DNA of 64,000 nt from Bombardia bombarda (lineage: Eukaryota; Ascomycota; Sordariomycetes; Sordariales; Lasiosphaeriaceae): the NCBI GenBank assembly GCA_030512295.1, contig JAULSR010000002.1:2728001-2792000 (forward strand), in the 5' to 3' direction. Positions 1 to 12,534 of this stretch are shown in pieces. The notes below the pieces were generated by a model. The model ran no database searches. It saw only the letters and a list, made by a program, of their open reading frames with translations, and was not told where the DNA came from. The translations under genes were made by a program, and so were the position numbers. Numbering within the stretch: the stretch's first letter is position 1; the number at the start of each line of letters is the position of its first letter.

Positions 1-470
1 AAAAGGTCCAAATATAACCAGTTCTCTTTTCGCTTTCCTTCGCTTGTCTGGCTTAGCACAGACGTCAATGTCCCGCTCGCAAATCAAAAAAGCAGATCCA
101 CCAAACCACATTCATTCCCCGCCATCTTCTTTCCCGTGGCATGCAGATTGAGACTGCCGCGAGGCAGAATTAGTCGTAGTATTTTGTGCACAATCCCTCC
201 TTTTCTCTTTTTCTCGAGATCAAAAAAGGCTGACATTAAGTAGTCTGTATGTAAATAATAACCATTACCCAGGCCTCTCTCTATATGCTTTAGGCAGGTA
301 GGTAGGTGTTCGCTTCATGGCAAAGGAGTGTGGCGAATGGTGCAAGTAATAAACAGCTTTCGGTCTATGTCTTCCGAGAAAAGAGGGAATAAGAAAAATC
401 CATGTGCCAAGAAGTTGGTGTGCATGTCTTTCTCATGTCGTTGTTGTTATGTACAAATGGTGTTGATGGC
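1..470. other. Downstream flank of the GH16 gene
   Basis: No gene is visible. This is the 3' side of the minus-strand GH16 gene, so the part next to 471 is probably its 3' UTR. A short AGGT tetranucleotide tract (GGCAGGTAGGTAGGTG) lies near 293-308. Confidence 0.5.
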
Positions 471-1768
471 TTAGATGACGAGAGCACCAATGAACATGGC
501 GACACCGACCATGGCCAAGGAGCCCATGCTCAGCGCCGTCTTGTCGGCTCCGCTGCCGGGGGCGGCAGTGTTGCTGGTTCCCGGCGTGGTTGATACACCG
601 GCGACGGTACCGGCATCGTTGGTGGTGGTGGAAGAGCCGCTGCTGGTGGAGGACGAGCCGCTGCTATCGGAGCTGCCGCTGGAGGACGAGCTTCCGCTCG
701 ACGAGCTGCTGCTATCGGAGCCAGTAGAGCTGGTAGAGGTCGTCGACGAAGAGGGGACAGAGACGGAGGTGACGAGGGTGGTGGAGCCTCCGACGGTCGA
801 GGAACCGGTCTTGGTGCTGGAAGGAGCTGCTGTGGTGGAGCTGCCGCTGCTGCTGCTGCCGCTGCCCTGGTTGGTGGTGCCATCGTCGCCGATCACCTTG
901 ATGCTCTGCCAGCTGCCAGTGCGGTCAGTGTACTGGTACTCCTTGGCACTCTTGGCGCCCGAGCCGCCCATGAAGTCCTGGATCTTGATGCTCTGGTAGT
1001 AGGCGACAAAGGGGCCGTTGGCGAAGTTAGCCAGGCCGCCGGCCCAGTCGATGGTGCCCTGAGCAGCGTTCTTGTTTCCGGCGACCCAGGTTCCGAGCTT
1101 GATCTGCATGGGCGACTGGGGGAAGCCGGAGCAGCCCGAGGCAACAGAGCCGGAGAGCGTGCGGACTACATTGCCGTCGATGATCCACTGCAGCTGGTCC
1201 TTGGTCCACTTGATGGTATAGGTGTGGAAAGTGCCCTCGGGATCAGCGACGGCGGAGAAGCCACCGCGGTCGTAGGTGTCGGTGCAGCCCTTGCTGAAGT
1301 AGTTGGTCTGGACTTGGGCGGAATCGGAGCCAACCCACTCCCAGTCGATCTCGTCGAGGTCGTCGGACTGCAGGACAAAGCTGGTGACAATGCCAGCGCC
1401 GGGCGCAGCCCTGACGGTGACATCGACCTGGCCGAAGAAGATGTACTTGTCCGAGGCAATGGTCGGGGCATCGGTCTCCTTGTCGATGGTGAAAACGGCA
1501 CCGAGGTTATCGTCGTACTTAAGCGTCGTTCCTGCGAGCACGTTGAAGAAGTCGTCCTTTCCCTTGCGGAAGTCGACGTCGACCGCCTGAGCACCAACAG
1601 CTGGGGGATTAGGGCAATCTATCAACAGCATTAGCAGTCTAGCCCATCTGTTGCCTGAATCTCCAAAGACTTACCCTTCTTCGTCGGGTCGCAGGCTGTG
1701 AATGTCTGCGCAGAGACAAGCGAAGTAGCAAGAGCCACCGCCGTGAGCGTAGAGAACTTGGACAACAT
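471..1768 (-). CDS. GPI-anchored Crh-type GH16 cell-wall transglycosylase
   Basis: Two exons, complement(1675..1768, 471..1618), give 413 aa. The 56-nt intron has donor GTAAGT, branch CTAAT and acceptor TAG, and splicing restores a Cys-containing N-terminus reading DPTKKDCPNPPA. Residues 1-20 are a signal peptide. The GH16 catalytic motif EIDWEW falls at about residues 121-126, with E121, D123 and E125 as the nucleophile, assisting and acid/base residues expected in the family. After about residue 270 comes a long Ser/Thr/Gly-rich stalk, then a hydrophobic C-terminal tail typical of a GPI-attachment signal. Crh enzymes act at the cell surface and join chitin to beta-glucan in the wall. No chitin-binding CBM18 is seen, so it resembles Crh1 more than Utr2. 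Family assignment is firm; which paralogue it is cannot be told. Confidence 0.93.
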
Positions 1769-4700
1769 ATTGTCGCGTAGGGGGTTGAGCTGTCCTAGGT
1801 AGGAAGAGGTGAGGTTCGGGAGTTGCAACAGTGGTGTCGGTAGGTCAAGGCAATAAGTAGGCTAGGTAGTAATTAAGCCCGTAAACCGGACGTGTGTAAC
1901 TGGTGTACGGGAAGGTATGACCCGAGTCGCAAGTTGACTTGTTGACGCAAAGAAGAAGGCGCGAACAACAGTTGATAGTACTCGCGAATAAGATGGGGTT
2001 GAAGAAAACGGAAGTGAGTAAGACGGAACAGATAGAGCGAGTGTGTTAAAGAAATAATAATAAGCGCAAAACAAAAAGTCGGTAAACGAAAGACTGAAGA
2101 CCGCGTCAACTTGTTGTGTATGTGATGGTCTAGCGAAGGAAGATAGGGAATGGAAGAGAAAAACAGGTGCGTTCCAGAAGAGGCTGGCGGTCCATTATCA
2201 TCTCTTCATCCCCTGTCGCTACCCCCTCTAGCTTCGTCTAGTCCGTCTGGCGCCCCAGCCCACAGTTTTCTGTTTCCGAGCTTTGCCAATGTCATCAGGT
2301 AAAGCAGCCAAGAGGCGCGCAGCACAAGACGGTCGCCCGGGAGGCCAATCCCGTGGGAGGACGCCGGCCTGCGAGATGGGTCCTCGCTCCAGATTTGTGG
2401 CGCTGCCAGACCCCTGCGTGACCCTCTGGCCAGGGGACCCTTTGAATGCAACCTCGCAACCGCGTAACCCACGCAACCAGGTGAGCCAAGTCCCCACAAC
2501 ACGAGAGAGAGAGAGTGATCAAGACGGCCGCCAAGGGCCAATCAAAGGCGCGGCCGACACGAGGAGCCATGAGCCAAAAATGGCAACCAAAGACAAATGG
2601 TGGCTGTGAATAACATCACTAATGATTTTCTTTCTTGATCATGGAAAGCCCGAAAATTGCGGAGGCTGCGATCTATCGCATCGTGTAACCCTTGCACTTT
2701 TCACGACGCACGCAGCCCAGATCTGGACGTATCGTAGAACAAGTGTAACAAGCGCACTGCGTCGTTCCGTATGTACGACAACGCGCATCCTGCCCAGCCT
2801 TTAGGATTTCGAGTTCCATGGCCACCAGGTTCTTGGGTTGGTTTGGTTGGCTTGGCCGGTTTGGCGGTTTCACACGTTCAAGATGGAAACGGGGAGGCGG
2901 CGGAGACAGACGGAGTCCCCAGAAATTAACTGCGAGTTTGGGACGACAGCGGGCAGTCAAGTGAGCGGCGGCGGGCGCGACTTCCAGTTCCTGGCTTCGC
3001 CAAGATTACCGAGAACTGCCAGGGCGCTAATGGTAATACCTAGGTACCTACCTACCTATTCTACTGTGTACTTGCTAGCGCGGTGTACGGTTACCTAACG
3101 TTTCCAGGCGAATCGGTCGGTACTTCGGCACATGGTTCTCGGTGTGCAAGTCGAATGAATGGTTTCATCTTACCACCAGCAAACGCATGGTGAGTTCATT
3201 TGTAACCTTCACCGAATGCACAGAGATTTTATTAAAAAGTGGTGAAACCTGCAACAAATCCGTTTGGTTTTTCATGGAAATACAACAAATGCGGATAGAT
3301 AGGGGGTGGCATGTCATCATTCCCATTCACCTCGGCGTTTTCGACGTTAAGGCAGGTCGGCAATGGAATGACAGGCAGCGAGCCCCCGCTGCCTGCTTGC
3401 TGCCTGCGCCCCTGAAAATCTGGCGCGCGCGCCGATCTACCCGATGCACGAGTCCAGGTACCAGGGCTCGCCAGGCTGGGAAGGTAAACCGGGGAACTTT
3501 GTCCAATCGGCCGTTTTACATGCACAGAAGAGTTCAAATTCTCTTTTGCGAATTTTAAAGGGGGATGCATTCACCTTCGAACGTCATGCACGGGATCCTG
3601 GCGCTGGGAAACAGTGGGCAAATCGTGAACCGCCGCTACGGGGTATGTGTCCGTCTCTGAAACAGGAGGGAAACACCACCTGGAAGGGTTTTCCAGGTTC
3701 TAGGATAACGGTAGCCAGCACATCGACAACGGTCCCACCTATGGACATTTCCTAGCCCAGTTTCAGTGAGGAACGGAGAGGTGAGCAGCCGTTGTTAGCT
3801 GACAGTGTCTTGATAATCAGCATGATGCTTAGAAACGGGGGCGTATCCGTGAAAAATATAAGAACCATTGGGCTCCAGCCAGCCTGAAAGGGGCTCACGC
3901 GGTTGCTACTAAGAAAAAGCCGACGGAACAATAACTTCTTCATCTCAATTGCCTCTTGTTCAATATCGCCATCAAAGAATCGAGAAAGATCTCCTTGTGA
4001 TCTATTTTCGTACGTGCCTTGTAGGGGTGAATTTAGCGGGCAGAGTGGCGCCTTTTGCGGCCGTCAAAGCCCAGATGAACGGTCGGAGGGAGTCGAGTGA
4101 CTCGCTAGAGTGCACGCGGGTCGAGAACAAAAATCGCAACGTTCCATCTCGTTATGGGAGATCCCGTGACAAAGCATACGAGCATGCAATGCACATTATG
4201 CAATAGTAGGTAGCCAGTAAGCTATTGGATTTTTCTTCCTCTTTTCGGTGTGTTGGCCAAACCCGTGAGATCAAATCCTGGCACTTTTTAGTCGATCGTA
4301 CACAGTATTCAACCATGGGTTGGGGGTCTGCGTGTACAAATGCGGCGTGGCAGTGCAGAAAGAAAAATCTTGCATTTCCTTTCCTTTTATCATTCGGCTC
4401 TCCCGATCAGCCGGGATCCATCGCATCTTTTGATCATGGTTGCCAACGAGACGATCGGTTAGTCATCCGGGACATCACACGCCACACCACGATTTCGACC
4501 GTTATGTTCGGTGATACCTCTACCTATCTCGTTACTCTAGAAAAATCTCGGACTTTGCTTCACTGTTTTGCCCTCCATGTTGTCCCAATGAGACATTACC
4601 CAACAACTGCAGATCTTGGTGGTGGCTTACCTGTCTCTCAATGACTTACGAATACGTGTTTCTCAGTCGTAATCAAGTTCAAGACGGGCGGTTGCATTTG

Positions 4701-7359
4701 ACCACTTAGAGGAATGGCAATGGAGTTCAAGTTGGGTCCAAAACTTTAGCACACGCCCAACACGGTGTACTAGGTTAGCGACACGCCTGCGAGCGATATC
4801 CGTCACAGGTACAGTACTCAGGGAGATTTTCTGTTACCAGGGCATGTAGAGCGATGAATTTTGCCATACTACCTAAAAATAAGGTTCACTAATAACGCCA
4901 GTACATCTTGTCGCGCAGTCTCGATAGCCATAACTTAAAACTATAAAATGGTTTTTAGGGCTAGACTTTTAGACCTTGATTACATAGGATATCTAGACAT
5001 GTATCGTCCTCTCCAATCTAATTTCGCCAAGTCAAGGAAGCATCTTGATAGCGAAGGCGCGTTCAGTTATTGCGATACTACCACCCTCCACGACCAAAAG
5101 AAAAGCCAGGTCCGTAGTCGAGGTACTGCTGAACGGTGATAGCTTTTATACCAAACAGCTCATCGTGAGTGTTTTGATGCTTTTTTTAAGTATCTTTTTA
5201 TATAGACAGCAAACCCCTTGACTGCCGATGGTGGAATGCGCTGGCAGGTGATCCATGCAAAGACAAAAGTACATGGAAGCTAGGAATCATATGGTACTTG
5301 ACTGTCAAACTGTAGCGCATTTGTTTTTGCAGGAAAAGAACCGCTGCCCTAACAGCATACCACGAACATCGATATGGCCAGGGCAATCCATCATCGTTAT
5401 CCATGTCCTCTGTCAAGCCTGATTTTACTGGCTTTTCTTGCTCGAAAGCTCAGATGCTGCTTCAATCACGAAAGAAGAGTACATGAATTGTGGGGTACAG
5501 GAGGAGAATAGAGAGAAGATGAAGCAGAGATTGGGTTGCTTGTCGTCGCACTAGAGTCATGCGCTCGTCAACATGGAAGGGAAGGAGCAAACCGCTCTAA
5601 TTCCTGTGAACCCAAATTTGCGGCATCTACAACTACTTACGGTATGGTCGAAGAAACTGATGGGGGTCACGAGGCTTGGAAGAGTTACACAAGTGACACA
5701 ATATGCATGCTTTCATGTGGCTGTTTGGTTTGTGTGCCACAAGAGTTACTGTAGGGCGGGACTGACAAGTTGACGTGTACTCGAACCGCGGTGGTGCAGT
5801 TGGACGAGGCACGATTGCTCAGTTACTTCCGTCGGGCCCCAACTGATTGAGGCTTTGAGCAAACTGCGCGGTGATGCTATGCAACTATGAACCCCATAAC
5901 CACCCGGATGCCATACCTTTTACCCATTATCAAGCGTTGTCGTATCGCCCGCACCTTCCGACTTGCCCAACGTGCTAGACCAAGTACCACCAATAATCCC
6001 GCTGTTAGTGGAGTTTATTTTCTTCACCATAAATTTCGGGGGGGGGGGGGGGGGGCTTGTCTTATAATAGCGGAGGTCTACTGGCGCGGGTACATTGACT
6101 GTTCGGTGGGAAAACTGAGGTTGTTGCCAAACTTATCGCCCCATGCTGTCCTACTCCAATTGTGCTTCCGGTGAAGCAACTTCTATGGAAATGGGTCTCG
6201 GAGATTGCACCTTTTCACACAGCCCTCACTGAAGGTCAAGATCAGTTCTTCCAATAGCATCTTTGGTGGCACTAGGCGGACTGTCATTGTAACTCAGGAT
6301 ATATGAAGTAGGTGAGCTAACGATACCTATTATCTGTTTCGTCTAGTTCTCTAGTTTTGTTTTGGTAGGGTAAGTCTTACAAGAGCTCAGTAAGTGTATA
6401 CTTACCTACCTAGATACTTACGCGTGCATGGTTGCGGACAATGCATCACCGATCGCGGACAATTCCAGAAACAAACACCAGAGCCGGAATGCTCCGAGGC
6501 CTCGCTCAGTTCATAAGCGAATTCACAATGCATTGTGCCTTTATCTCAAAGCTAATGCCATCAACCCGATACTATCCCGTGCGACGCCTAAGAAAAGTGA
6601 GCCGATGCATTCCACGCAAGGGGCTTAGAAGCGCCCTAGACAGCAAGAGCGACTGAAGGGATGAGGTCTGACAAGAATTAAGTTTCGGGACTTCTTCTTG
6701 GCATGGCGCCCAAGGAATTGCCCGAAGGGACCGGCCCCGTCCCTCTGATTCGTCAGAATCCCGTCTGAACATGAACCTCCATGGCTGAATGTGTGTGGGG
6801 TAGGTTCACCACTAGGTAGGTCGCAGCTTCCTGTATGGCTCTTGCTTGCATACGCAGTGATGTTTTGCTCCTTCGCACCTCCCCAACCAAAAAAAGGCTC
6901 CCTGAGCCGGGCTGGGCTAGAGGCTGGCCGGGGCGCGATAGGTTCGAGCTGTCACCCACGGGTACCCGCACAGAAAGAACCACCCGGCACGTTCAAGAAT
7001 GGCAAGTGCAGCGACTATCATTCAGACAATTTCGTCACACACGACCGCAAACGACCGCAAATCTCCCCCGCCTTCTTTCAACGCCCTCTGAATGCATTGA
7101 CAACTGGTTTGCCGGTACATATACCGGCGGGCGCATTGTCATCGTCCCCTCCCGCCGTCTGCTTTTAGAACATTTTTTTTCCCTCTTCTTTTCTTCCTGC
7201 CAAATGAGTACCTACCTTAGCGAACTGCTGCATGTTTCCCGCGGTTTTTTGATCTCGGTTTCAACTCAATAGGTCCTGTAATTCTTCTGTTTTACTGGGT
7301 GGTTCATCGTGGTATATTCACTAAGTCCGTCTACTGGTTCCTAGAAAAAGATCCAAGCA
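1769..7359. other. 5.6-kb gene-free region
   Basis: It lies between the divergently transcribed GH16 gene (minus) and MFS gene (plus), so it holds both promoters. Open frames here are short, overlapping and show no recognisable domain. AGGT/ACCT tetranucleotide tracts occur near 1797, 3042-3058, 6403-6415 and 6811. There is a GTACAGTAC motif at 4809-4817 and an 18-base G run at 6038-6055. I see no transposon coding sequence. Confidence 0.6.
6038..6055. repeat. Poly-G tract, 18 bases
   Basis: An uninterrupted run of 18 G in intergenic DNA. Its true length is uncertain because such runs are hard to sequence. Confidence 0.9.
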
Positions 7360-9263
7360 ATGTCTGGCATCAGCGCCGTTGAGTCAACAACAGCCGATCC
7401 CAAGCCAGTAGCTGCTCGGGGGAGGGAACAGAGCAAATTCTTGCCACAAACCCCACCTCCCAACACTATGAAGCTTTTGAGATCGATCCCGTCACCGAGA
7501 AGCGCGTTAGGAGGAAGCTAGACCGCCATGTCGTCCTCCTCGTCTTCCTGCTTTACTTGACGGCCTTTCTTGATCGATCCAATATCGGGAATGCCCAGAC
7601 GGCAGGCATGGGCAAGGATTTGGGATTTGATGATGCACAGTTCGAGGTCCGTGGGAGATAACATCATTTTGATCCTGAGGGTTTACACAAAGCTGATTTA
7701 TCTTTCGACAGTGGCTGCTTACCATCTTCTATATACCCTACAGTATGAGTTCATTACCACCATCCTCAACGTATATGTATTATCTAACCAGCCATCTTAG
7801 TTCTGTTTGAATGGTGTGCCATCATGTGGAAAATTGTCCCGCCACGTATGTCACCCACTTTCCCGACTAGGACTGAATGACGGGCCATGACTGATTGTCG
7901 TTTTTAGATATCTGGGCTTTTGTGACCGTCTTGACTTGGTATAAAATTGCCATTTACACATCAAACAACTACATGCTTACAACTGACAATTGTGCAGGGG
8001 ACTTGCCTCAACGCTACAAGCTGTAGCTTTCAACTGGGAAGGTCTGATGGCTTGTCGATGGTTTCTGGCTATGGCCGAGGCTGGCTTTGCCCCTGGAGTA
8101 CCGTACCTGTTGAGTTTCTTTTATCGAAGGAATGAATTGGGATTTCGGTGTGGAATCTTCCTGTCTGCTGCCCCGCTGGCCACGACATTTGCAGGTCTGT
8201 CCTCCCATAATCCTTAGCCCCCTGGATCACAAGACTCGGAGGAAGAGTACGGCAGTGGAAGTAAAAGGCAAATCCCATCGAAACCCGAATCCAATGCTGA
8301 GAAAGTTATACCACAGGCGCTCTCGCCTATGGCATTACCTCTGGACATACCGCGATTGAAAGCTGGAGACTACTTTTCATCGTCGAAGGCGTACCCACCC
8401 TGATCCTCGCAGTCGTCGTCTTCTTCTACCTACCCGACTCACCTGAGACGGCCAGCTTTTTGACAGCCGAGGAAAGAGACGTCGCAAAGGCGCGTGCCAT
8501 CCTCCAGACGGGCACCGAGAGCAAGGCGCGATTCGGACGCATCGAATGGCAGGAGGTGCTGGCTGCATTTAGTACCCCTCAGACATGGGTCCAACCCCTG
8601 ATGTACTTCAGCTGCAACGTCTCGTTCGCCTCTCTTCCCGTGTTCCTGCCAAGCATCTTGACGGCTATGGGCTACTCAAGCATCAATGCGCAGGGCCTTA
8701 CGGCGCCGCCTTACTTCCTCGCCTTCCTCGTCTGTATCGGCACCACATACCTGGCCGATAAGACCCAGCAGCGCGGGCTGGTCATCTTTGCCCTCTCGGT
8801 GATCGGGGGCATCGGCTACATCCTTCTCGCCACCGTTCACTCGGTGGGAGTTCGCTACTTGGGCGTTTTCCTCGCCTCCGCGGGCGTCTTTCCGGCCATT
8901 GCAAATATCTTGCCGTGGGTGCTCAATAACCAGGGTACCGATACCAAGCGTGGCGTTAGCATCGCCGTTCTAAACACCATCGGACAGTGCGGTCCGCTGC
9001 TGGGCACGCGCTTGTTCCCTACTGCAGAGAGACCATACTATGTCAAGGGCATGACCATATGCGCCGCGTTCATGTTTTTCAACGCGTTCCTGGCGATATC
9101 GCTGAGGACTTACTTTGTAATTGAAAACAGGCGTCTCGCAAGGGCCGCGGGCGAGGCAGAGGCTGCGGAGGGAGAGGCAGACGGCAGCGGGACGAAGGCT
9201 GGGGAGGCTGCGGTAGGGGTCAGTGAGATGGAGGGGACTGCGGGATACAGATATATGCTTTGA
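7360..9263 (+). CDS. MFS transporter, Dal5/allantoate permease-like (anion:cation symporter family)
   Basis: Six exons are inferred: 7360-7646, 7712-7742, 7801-7845, 7908-7938, 7998-8194 and 8317-9263. The total is one base short of whole codons; with that base the protein is 512 aa. Family hallmarks are the first membrane segment ending in LDRSNIGNA, the loop GLMACRWFLAMAEAGFAPG (about TM4-5), and PDSPETASFLTAEER before the central loop. About twelve hydrophobic segments are visible. Members import small carboxylates or amides such as allantoate, nicotinate, pantothenate or biotin at the plasma membrane; the substrate here cannot be read. The ATG at 7360 is in a different frame from the conserved part. 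The frames join if the G5 run at 7418-7422 has one more G. An intron at 7378-7433 is an alternative but has a poor acceptor. The C-terminal tail is Ala/Glu/Gly-rich. Confidence 0.85.
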
Positions 9264-10047
9264 TGTTGTTGCTGACATATTCGACATGGTTCATGAGTAT
9301 GTGTAGGGGCTTGAAGGAGCAAGGAATTTGTGTTGCGGTACTTGTGGCCTAGGCTGTTTTCGTCATTTGTCGGTCTATTTGGGAAATCCCCTGGGGTTGA
9401 AGTATTCCGGGGGGCTCCCGGATCTGTCTATCATAAATAATTACTTCAATGTTTGCTATTGTAGAGCCTTATGCTTAGATAGAACGAGTCTCATTATCGC
9501 TGTTATCTTCTTGCAGCTCACTGAGGTACTTAGATAGCAACGCAGCACGGGTATTGGATGTTTAGGTGTAAGAGTATTAGTTCTAACCACCGATAATCCT
9601 TCTCTATTTCCAAACTATCTGGGCGGCTCATCTTTTCTCGCTGTTGCTTCCATGTTCCGATCTTAAATAGCCACGAATGAGTCTGATAGCTTACCGCGGA
9701 GATAAGGATTGTTCGAACACCAGGGAGAACATGGTTCGAGTTCCATGACACAGGTCGTTCGTGCCTGCCACAGTAATACTATCGATCACACGCGTGGTGC
9801 ATTTACCACTGCGCGACGGGCACCACCAGAAGGGAGGAACGAAGCACAAGCAACTTGCGCCCGAAAGTCTACGTCCATTGATTTGCCTTCTTTTCCAGTT
9901 TTCACATCCCACACGACACAACCACTGCGACCGTCATTCGTTGAACGATATCGATAGCACAAAGCTACCGGCACCGCATTTATTTCTTTGTACTTTTATT
10001 TGGACATCCCGTCACTTTCGTTACATCTTTAGCTCTCATTCCTCGCC
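9264..10047. other. Intergenic region between MFS and APH-like genes
   Basis: The two flanking genes run in the same direction, so this holds the 3' UTR of the first and the promoter of the second. I see no gene. A T-arm-like hairpin near 9731-9751 was examined and rejected as a tRNA. Confidence 0.5.
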
Positions 10048-12221
10048 ATGGAGTCCAACAGACCCGGTGGGAATGATGGCCCTCTGCCCGCCCCGCTCAA
10101 AGACAATTCAGTTACAACACGATCATCTTCTGCTGCTGCCAGTTCCAGTCAGCAAGGAGCCGGGCCGTCGGGGGATTCCCCGTTTTCTGGACTCGCAGGC
10201 GGTCTTCCTGAACCCTCGGAACGCAAGAGCTCGCTGTATCCGCGTTCCAGTGGCAGGCAAGCGCGAGAACGTGCGGCAAGGGGTGCTGTGGACATGGTCG
10301 CCGAGGCAGAAGAGGAATCTTCTGGTGCTGGCGGGCAACAAAGAGTTCGTGACCAACTGGATAGGAGTTTCAGACTCCCTACCGGTGAGAGCGCTACTGC
10401 TGCCCCCCTAGAGGCGCTCTTCGGGTTCCCCAAGGAGGTCCTTCTGCCCAAGCTCGTTCTCGGCTGGCAAGAGATGACCAGTACCCTACTTCCGGACAAC
10501 GCTCGTCTAGCCACAGTGCCCCCAAAGCATTTGCCGGCAGCCGCGGAGATACTCTTGCTACTCCGGACACGGTAGCTCAAACACGGAAACCTATTGGTCT
10601 TGGCGATGGATCAAGAGCTCGGGCTCAGCCAGAAAGAAATGTTCAAAATGCTTCCAACGCACAACGTGCTTCTAGTTTCAGTTCCCCCAGACGACGACGA
10701 GGTTCTCTTACTCAACCTGAAGGTGCTCCTGGCCCTCCTCCCCTTCTCCCAAGGAGCCCTACCCCTCCTCCCCGTCCCGCTAGAAAGTATCCCCCAGGTA
10801 CAATTTTTCCTCCTTCTTTCTCGGCTCCAGTTGTCCTCAAAGATACTCCTGCTGCCCCCGGAGGTAATCCAGCTGCCCTCAGAGGTACTCCAGCTCTTCC
10901 CATAAGTATTCCTGCTGCCCCGGTGCCGGATCGTGGGAGCTCACTGATGAATCTGGTGCGCGGCGCTCCTTCGACCCCCGGCTTTGGTGCTAGTGGCAGA
11001 AATCAAAGAGCTCGGCTGTTGCCGCAGTCGCCATCGACACCCGAGAGAGCTTCTTCTGCTCTTACTGCTTCCATTGCTTCTACGCCTCAGGGAGGGACGC
11101 TAACCAGGCGAGGCCCTCCGCCTCTACGAAATCTGGCCGAGGAGAGAGGAGGATCTTCTTCTTCTTCCTCTGGAGTCAACCAGACTACAAACTTGTTTGA
11201 ATGTGTCTTTCCTGGGTCTTCGGGATTCCCGGCGGAAGAACCAGCAGGTGCTTTCAGAATTAGCTATGGTGACGCGGAGGATTCCAGGCGCCCAACACAC
11301 AGGCAAGGTGCGACAATCGGCGGATCAGGTCAATTAGGAGGGCCAACGTCTTCAGCATTTTGGCAACCCACACGAGAATATCCAATTAGGCCCTTTACGA
11401 TTGAACGGCACCTACTTGATGGAGAGGCCGGGGCGATAAAGCTGCTTTCAACTATGAACTTTCGAATACCGGACATATTAGGTGTTCGTATAGACCCTGA
11501 TAGCGGTCGTTTGACTGTTTTGGAGAATATCGCAGGGCTTGGACAGACTCTTACCCGGTGGTATCCTGACAAATCCGAGGCTCGGAGAAATTCAGTCCGC
11601 AATCAGTTGAAATGCTTGCTGCGCTTGATGCGATGCATGAGTGCGCTAGAAGTTGGTAGCACAACCAGAGAAGCCGAAGTTGATGCGCTTGGTAACTATC
11701 GTATGACGGCGCCACGAGACGACCTGCTGGTCAGGATAATGAAACACCACAACCTGGAAATGCACACTCTCGCAGAAATCGAACAGCTTAGCAAGGGAGA
11801 AGTACCCTGGAGACTCGGGGACGAGAAGACTTTTCGACGACGGATACATGAGGCTCTGTGGCAGCATCAGAACAGGAAAGGGGGTTGGAAAGATGATGGC
11901 CTTACCAACATCTCGCTGATCGGGCAAATGATAAAAAATATAAAACCCCGTAATGGGGAGGAGGCCCGTATTGTCTTTACGCACAACAACTTGAATAGCG
12001 ACAACATCTTGATCGACAAAGATGACCAGATCATAGCCATCAGGGGCTGGCAGCACGCTGGCTACTATCCCGAATATTAGGAGTATGTCAAGGCAGCCTT
12101 GAACATAAATGACAATGCCCCCGAGGTGGGAGGATTCATTACACAGTCTCTCGATCAATACCCCCAGATGCTCGGTCTCATCATAAACGTCTGCGACTAT
12201 CTCACACAGCATGGTTCATAG
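10048..12221 (+). pseudogene. APH/phosphotransferase-fold gene with broken frame and lost catalytic residues
   Basis: An ATG at 10048 opens a disordered Ser/Pro/Arg-rich region. The frame shifts at the C6 run 10403-10408; one extra C would join it to a Pro-rich linker and then the domain in the frame read from 10923 onward. The C-terminal third (about 11370-12221) has the layout of fungal aminoglycoside-phosphotransferase-like proteins: RIPDILGVR, then a brace region, then a catalytic-loop equivalent FTHNNLNSDNILID, then AIRGWQHAGYYPEY. Active members have HxDLxxxN and an IDW/DxD metal site; here the Asp of HxD is Asn and the Asp of IDW is Gly. Next comes TAG at 12078-12080 where the family normally has Trp in PEYWEYVK. 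Reading through it, EYVKAALN continues the family pattern to a stop at 12219-12221. I read this as a dead or decaying phosphotransferase. If expressed unrepaired it would be a truncated pseudo-enzyme. The frame break alone may be an assembly error; the catalytic substitutions and nonsense codon are separate evidence. Confidence 0.7.
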
Positions 12222-12516
12222 TGACACAAAGTCACGGAACCTCGCACATTCTTGTGACTTGTTGGGGTGGACAAGAGGAAACAAGAGAGAGAGGGAGAGA
12301 AAGATAAAAGAAGCGTTTATTTCTGCAATTGCATTTGCATATGCTAGCGAACATCAACAACCATGTACTCGATAGCCAGCGAAGTAGAATAGCTTCTTGG
12401 CCCACGCCAATTGATCCTAAAAAACTCGGATTGTTTTCCAACCTCTGTAACCCGTGTGTTTTGATAACTGTCGAGAACGGTTTAGTCCTGCTAAAGGCAT
12501 TAACTACACGATATAC

Positions 12517-12534
12517 AAAAAAAAAAAAAAAAAA
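12517..12534. repeat. Poly-A tract, 18 bases
   Basis: An uninterrupted A run in intergenic DNA, about 300 bases past the end of the APH-like gene. No retroelement sequence is recognised beside it. Confidence 0.9.

Noticed and set aside
7378..7433. Alternative explanation of the MFS frame break as a 56-nt intron
   Set aside because: The frame would fit, but acceptor AACAGAG is poor and the encoded N-terminus is shorter than with a single-base correction; kept only as second choice.
9731..9751. T-arm-like hairpin CATGG-TTCGAGTT-CCATG
   Set aside because: The loop is eight bases and no acceptor, D or anticodon arm can be drawn around it.
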